From NCBI GenBank assembly GCA_035296085.1, contig DATHBP010000135.1:1-17783 (forward strand): a stretch of DNA of 17,783 bases, written 5' to 3'. Of this stretch, positions 15,048-17,783 are shown one piece after another. This DNA is from DATHBP01 sp035296085. Lineage in GTDB: Bacteria; Actinomycetota; Actinomycetes; Propionibacteriales; Nocardioidaceae. A model generated the notes under the pieces. The model searched no databases, was not told the origin of the DNA, and saw only the letters and a list, made by a program, of their open reading frames with translations. Position 1 is the first letter of the stretch. Every line of letters starts with the position of its first letter. The translations under genes were made by a program, and so were the position numbers.

Positions 15048-15473
15048 TCAGTCGTGCGGCGGCTGCCGCAGCCGCTTGATCTCACCGCGATGCCGCTTGC
15101 CGGCGATCCGGCGCTCGACCGACCCCTTCGTCGGCCGCGTGAGCCGCCGCCGCCGCGGGGGCGGGGCGAGGGCGGCGTCGAGCAACACTCCCAGCCGGTT
15201 CTGCGCGGCTTCCCGGTTGCGCAGCTGCGAGCGGTGCTCGGACGCCGTGATGGTCAGCACGCCGTCGACGAGCCGCGGTCCGAGCCGGCCGAGTGCCCGC
15301 CGGCGCAGCGCTGCCGGCAGGGCCGGTGAACGGGCGACGTCGAAGGAGAGCTCGACCCTGGTGTCGCTGGTGTTGACCGACTGCCCGCCAGGACCGCTGG
15401 AGCGGGAGAACCGCCAGCTCAGCTCGCCGGGTGGGATCACCACCGAGCGGACGTGCAGGGGCTCAGCGCTCAC
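15048..15473 (-). CDS. arfB: ArfB-like peptidyl-tRNA hydrolase (ribosome rescue)
   Basis: Release-factor-like protein of 141 aa, the normal ArfB/YaeJ size. The RF-1-type catalytic domain carries GPGGQSVN (GGQ at residues 29-31), whose glutamine positions water for hydrolysis of peptidyl-tRNA on stalled ribosomes. After the domain comes the basic tail, RRRRLTRPTKGSVERR and KRHRGEIKRLR, which in E. coli ArfB inserts into the empty mRNA channel. There is no codon-recognition domain, distinguishing it from RF1/RF2. The GTG at 15473 follows AGG at 4 nt. It lies 15 nt downstream of the SRPBCC gene on the same strand and is probably co-transcribed, although no functional link is obvious. Confidence 0.92.
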   Translation of the reverse strand: MSAEPLHVRSVVIPPGELSWRFSRSSGPGGQSVNTSDTRVELSFDVARSPALPAALRRRALGRLGPRLVDGVLTITASEHRSQLRNREAAQNRLGVLLDAALAPPPRRRRLTRPTKGSVERRIAGKRHRGEIKRLRQPPHD

Positions 15474-15488
15474 CCTGCCTAGTGTTGC

Positions 15489-15947
15489 TCAGCCTTCGCG
15501 CGGCACGTCCCCGCGCCAGGCGCCCGTCTCCAGGTTGCGGGACTCGATGAACTTCTTGAAGTTCTCCATGTCGCCCTTGGCCTGACGAGCCACGATCCCG
15601 AGCTTGTCGCCGACCTTCTCGACCAGCCCTTCCGGCTCCATGTCGAGCTGCAGCATCACCCGCGACGTCGAGTCGCTGATCTTGTGGAACGTCACCACAC
15701 CGGCGTGGGAGGTGCCGTCGATGCTCTTCCAGGCGATCCGCTCGTCGGGGTGCTGCTCGGTGATCTCGGCGTCGAACTCGCGCGTGACCCCGCCGATCGA
15801 CACCTTCCAGTGCAGCCGCCGGTCGTCGAGCTGGGTGATGCTCTCCACGCCGTCCATGAACTTCGGGAAGTCCTCGAACTGCGTCCACTGGTTGTACGCC
15901 GTCGTCACCGGCACGTCGACGTCGATCGCCTGCTGGGCCGTCGTCAT
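15489..15947 (-). CDS. SRPBCC family (START/Bet v1-like) protein
   Basis: Protein of 152 aa with the helix-grip fold that encloses a hydrophobic ligand cavity. Typical patterns are AIDVDVPVTTAYNQWTQFED, FPKFMDGVESI, ITEQHPDERIAWKS and HAGVVTFHKI, followed by FKKFIESRNLETGAWRG at the end. This actinobacterial subgroup is annotated as cyclase/dehydrase-like, but no catalytic residues are established and the ligand is unknown. ATG 15947 follows a strong GAGGAG with a 5-nt spacer; the longer open frame upstream lies inside the decarboxylase gene. The ATG overlaps the decarboxylase TGA (ATGA), so translation is coupled. It is the middle gene of a likely three-gene operon. Confidence 0.9.
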   Translation of the reverse strand: MTTAQQAIDVDVPVTTAYNQWTQFEDFPKFMDGVESITQLDDRRLHWKVSIGGVTREFDAEITEQHPDERIAWKSIDGTSHAGVVTFHKISDSTSRVMLQLDMEPEGLVEKVGDKLGIVARQAKGDMENFKKFIESRNLETGAWRGDVPREG

Positions 15948-17392
15948 CGTTGCTCCTCTGGTGGGGTTGGCTGATCGTTGGTTACGGTGCCCGATCGGCG
16001 TACGCGTCGCAACCGGACTATCTCGACCGCCTCCTCGATCCGCTCCCGGTGCGTGCGATGGGAGAGGATGCACATCCGCAGGTAGGTCTCACCGCGGATC
16101 GGCGCCGACGACAGCCACACCCGTCCGCTGCCGTTGACGCGGTCGAGCAGCGCCTGCGTTTCCTCGGCCGTCGCCCCCTGAGGGCGAAACGCCACCAGCG
16201 ACAGCTCCGGCGGCCACGGCGCCTCGAGCTGCGGCAGGGCCGCCAGCTGCTCGTAGGCGAAGCGCGCCAGGTCCAGTTTCTCGTCCAAGGCGCGGCGAAA
16301 CGCGTCGACGCCGTGCAGATGCAGCGGCAGCCACAGACGCAGCCCCCGGAAGTCGCGGGTCAGCTCGGGGGTGTAGGACGAGAAGTCCGGCAGGCCGGGG
16401 TCCTCGGAGGGCCGCGGCAGGTAGTGCGCCTGCAGCTCGTGCGCGTCGCGGAGCGCTCCGGCGTCCCGCGCGAGCAGGCAACCGGTCCCATAGGGCAGGA
16501 ACATGCCCTTGTGCGGGTCCAGGGTGATCGAGTCGGCCAGCTCGATCCCGCCCAGCGCACACCGCCCCCTCTCCGTCAGCTGGAAGAAGCCGCCGTACGC
16601 GCCGTCGACGTGGAACCACAGGCCTTGCTCCGCCGCGAGCTCGGCGATGGCGCCGAGCGGGTCCACCACCCCGGTGTTGATGGTGCCCGCGCTGGCGACG
16701 ACAAGGAACGGTGTACGTCCCTGCGCGCGGTCCGCGACCACTGCCGCACGCAGCGCGTCGACGTCCATGCGCAGGGCGTCGTCAGTCGGGACGACACGCA
16801 GGCCGGTGCCCGGGATGCCGGCGATCCGGGCTGACTTGGCGATGGAGTGGTGCGCTTCGGCGGAGACGTACATGGTGCCGTCGGCGAAACGTTCGCCGAG
16901 TTGGCGCGTTCGTGCCGCGACGACCGCGGAGAGGTTCGACATGGAGCCGCCGGGGGTCAGCACGCCCTGCGACGTGGGAGGGAGTCCGAACAGCTCGCAC
17001 AGCCAGCGCAGTACGGCCGCCTCCATGGCCACGAGTGCCGGTGCGGGTTGGGCGATCGCGGTGTAGCGGTTGACCACACAAGCGAGGAAGTCGGCGAGGG
17101 CGGAGGCGTATAGACCGCCACCGGGGATGTAGGCCATGAATCCAGGATTGGCCGTGTCGAATCCCTTGCCCGCTGCCGTCTCGATGGTGCCCAGCAGCTC
17201 GCTCAGAGCGGTGCCGGTGTTCGGTGGCGGTGCGGCCAGCGAGGTGAGCAGCGCGTCCAGACCCGTGTAGTCAGACGTGGGTGCGCTGTAGCGGCCGTCG
17301 ACGAATCGGCTCGCGACGTCGACGGCGGCTGCTCCCATCGCGCGCATCTCCTCAAGTGGAGGGTCGAATGGCGATCGGGGCGAGCCGGGCAT
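15944..17392 (-). CDS. PLP-dependent group II amino-acid decarboxylase
   Basis: Fold-type I pyridoxal-phosphate enzyme of 482 aa, the size of aromatic-L-amino-acid and related decarboxylases. The cofactor-stacking histidine region is AEAHHSIAKSARIAG (H181/H182), the PLP-binding aspartate is D263 in WFHVDGAYGGFF, and the Schiff-base lysine is K295 in LDPHKGMFLPYGTG. NPGFMAYIPGGGLY and TPGGSMSNLSAV are further family signatures. The amino-acid substrate (tyrosine, tryptophan, glutamate or other) cannot be decided by eye. ATG 17392 is preferred over GTG 17398 because TAGCAT lies 6 nt before it and neither start has a ribosome-binding site. The stop overlaps the SRPBCC start. It is divergent from a Tat-exported protein. 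Confidence 0.9.
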   Translation of the reverse strand: MPGSPRSPFDPPLEEMRAMGAAAVDVASRFVDGRYSAPTSDYTGLDALLTSLAAPPPNTGTALSELLGTIETAAGKGFDTANPGFMAYIPGGGLYASALADFLACVVNRYTAIAQPAPALVAMEAAVLRWLCELFGLPPTSQGVLTPGGSMSNLSAVVAARTRQLGERFADGTMYVSAEAHHSIAKSARIAGIPGTGLRVVPTDDALRMDVDALRAAVVADRAQGRTPFLVVASAGTINTGVVDPLGAIAELAAEQGLWFHVDGAYGGFFQLTERGRCALGGIELADSITLDPHKGMFLPYGTGCLLARDAGALRDAHELQAHYLPRPSEDPGLPDFSSYTPELTRDFRGLRLWLPLHLHGVDAFRRALDEKLDLARFAYEQLAALPQLEAPWPPELSLVAFRPQGATAEETQALLDRVNGSGRVWLSSAPIRGETYLRMCILSHRTHRERIEEAVEIVRLRRVRRSGTVTNDQPTPPEEQR

Positions 17393-17398
17393 CGCCAC

Positions 17399-17404
17399 AT
17401 GCTA
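17399..17404 (-). promoter_or_regulatory. Candidate -10 of the decarboxylase operon
   Basis: TAGCAT on the minus strand fits TAnnnT and ends 6 nt before ATG 17392, implying a leaderless mRNA. No -35 is recognisable 16-18 bp upstream. Confidence 0.4.
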
Positions 17405-17484
17405 GAGAGGATGGTGCGGTCGCGGCGGCGCGCATGCAGTAGCGTCCCCCGCTTGCCATTCCGGGCAACACAAGGGGGAACCTG

Positions 17485-17783
17485 ATGGGCTTGACGCGCC
17501 GTGAGTTCGTTTGTGCCACCGCTGCCGCGGGGATCGGTGCTCTGGCCGTTCCAGGCCGGCCAGCGCCGCCACGCTGCCGTCGCCACTCGTGGGCGCGAAA
17601 GTGCGCGAGATCTCCTGGTCGCGCGCGGACTACGAGATCGGCCCACTCCGGGTCACCCGCCGCTACTATTCGGGCGCCCTGCCCACGGAGTTCACCCGCG
17701 CAGGGATCCCTTCCGGAGTGCGGATCATCGTGTCGTAAAAGTTGCGTTCCGCCAACACCGCCAGCTATGTGCGCTCCATTCCG
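17485..17783 (+). pseudogene. 5' part of a Tat-exported protein with a frameshift and an in-frame stop (partial)
   Basis: The ATG at 17485 follows a good ribosome-binding site (AAGGGGGAA, 4 nt). The first codons give MGLTRREFVCATAAAGIGAL, a twin-arginine (Tat) signal peptide. Around 17545-17570 the likely coding frame shifts as if one base were lost. It then continues as ASAATLPSPLVGAKVREISW and RADYEIGPLRVTRRYYSGAL up to TAA at 17736-17738. The same frame resumes after the TAA as KLRSANTASYVRSIP to the window end, so the TAA probably replaces a tyrosine codon (IIVSYKLRS). The mature part cannot be identified with certainty; it may be a secreted glycoside-hydrolase-like protein. Two lesions in 250 bp suggest a decaying gene, or errors in the sequence. 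Confidence 0.65.

Noticed and set aside
17453..17468. TTGCC-N6-GGCAA inverted repeat upstream of the Tat-protein gene
   Set aside because: Arms of only 5 bp with no recognised regulator or riboswitch context; too weak to call.

Overview
The window is a gene-dense, very GC-rich stretch with short intergenic gaps, several GTG starts and 4-base gene overlaps. Together with a DUF222/13E12-type HNH gene behind an actinobacterial LexA box, the gene order recC-recB-recD and several promoters that appear to give leaderless mRNAs, this points to a high-GC actinomycete chromosome. The genus cannot be fixed from what is visible. No rRNA, tRNA, IS element, CRISPR array or prophage was seen, and no gap exceeds about 120 bp.

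Left end (1-2090): a minus-strand TetR regulator is coupled by an ATGA overlap to a gene that leaves the window. Divergent from it is a DUF222-HNH endonuclease. Its -10-like hexamer, probable transcription start and ATG are all overlapped by a textbook SOS box, TCGAAC-N4-GTTCGA. The ATG and the body of this gene are in different frames, so it carries a one-base frameshift or a sequence error.

Centre (2147-10598): recC, recB and recD lie head to tail, joined by two GTGA overlaps. All expected RecB/RecD helicase motifs and the RecB nuclease motifs are present, so this looks like a complete, co-translated RecBCD helicase-nuclease for double-strand-break repair. A solitary PemK/MazF-type toxin-like gene converges on recD 14 bp away.

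Right-centre (11188-15044): a run on the plus strand holds a YbjN/CesT-like small protein, a LURP-one-related (tubby-fold) protein and a tandem-GNAT acetyltransferase. These are followed by a convergent poxvirus-type topoisomerase IB, whose stop codon shares the tetranucleotide CTAG with the acetyltransferase stop. Divergent from the topoisomerase is a two-part protein with a HicB-like N-terminus and a DinB-like C-terminus.

Right end (15048-17783): a minus-strand run of PLP-dependent decarboxylase, SRPBCC protein and ArfB-like ribosome-rescue hydrolase is probably one operon. Divergent from it begins a Tat-exported protein that runs off the window and is broken by a frameshift and an in-frame stop. 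The window is mostly ordinary chromosomal housekeeping. The most noteworthy signals are the SOS box on the start codon, the two damaged reading frames, the HicB/DinB-like fusion and the recurrent -10 hexamers placed 6-7 nt before start codons.
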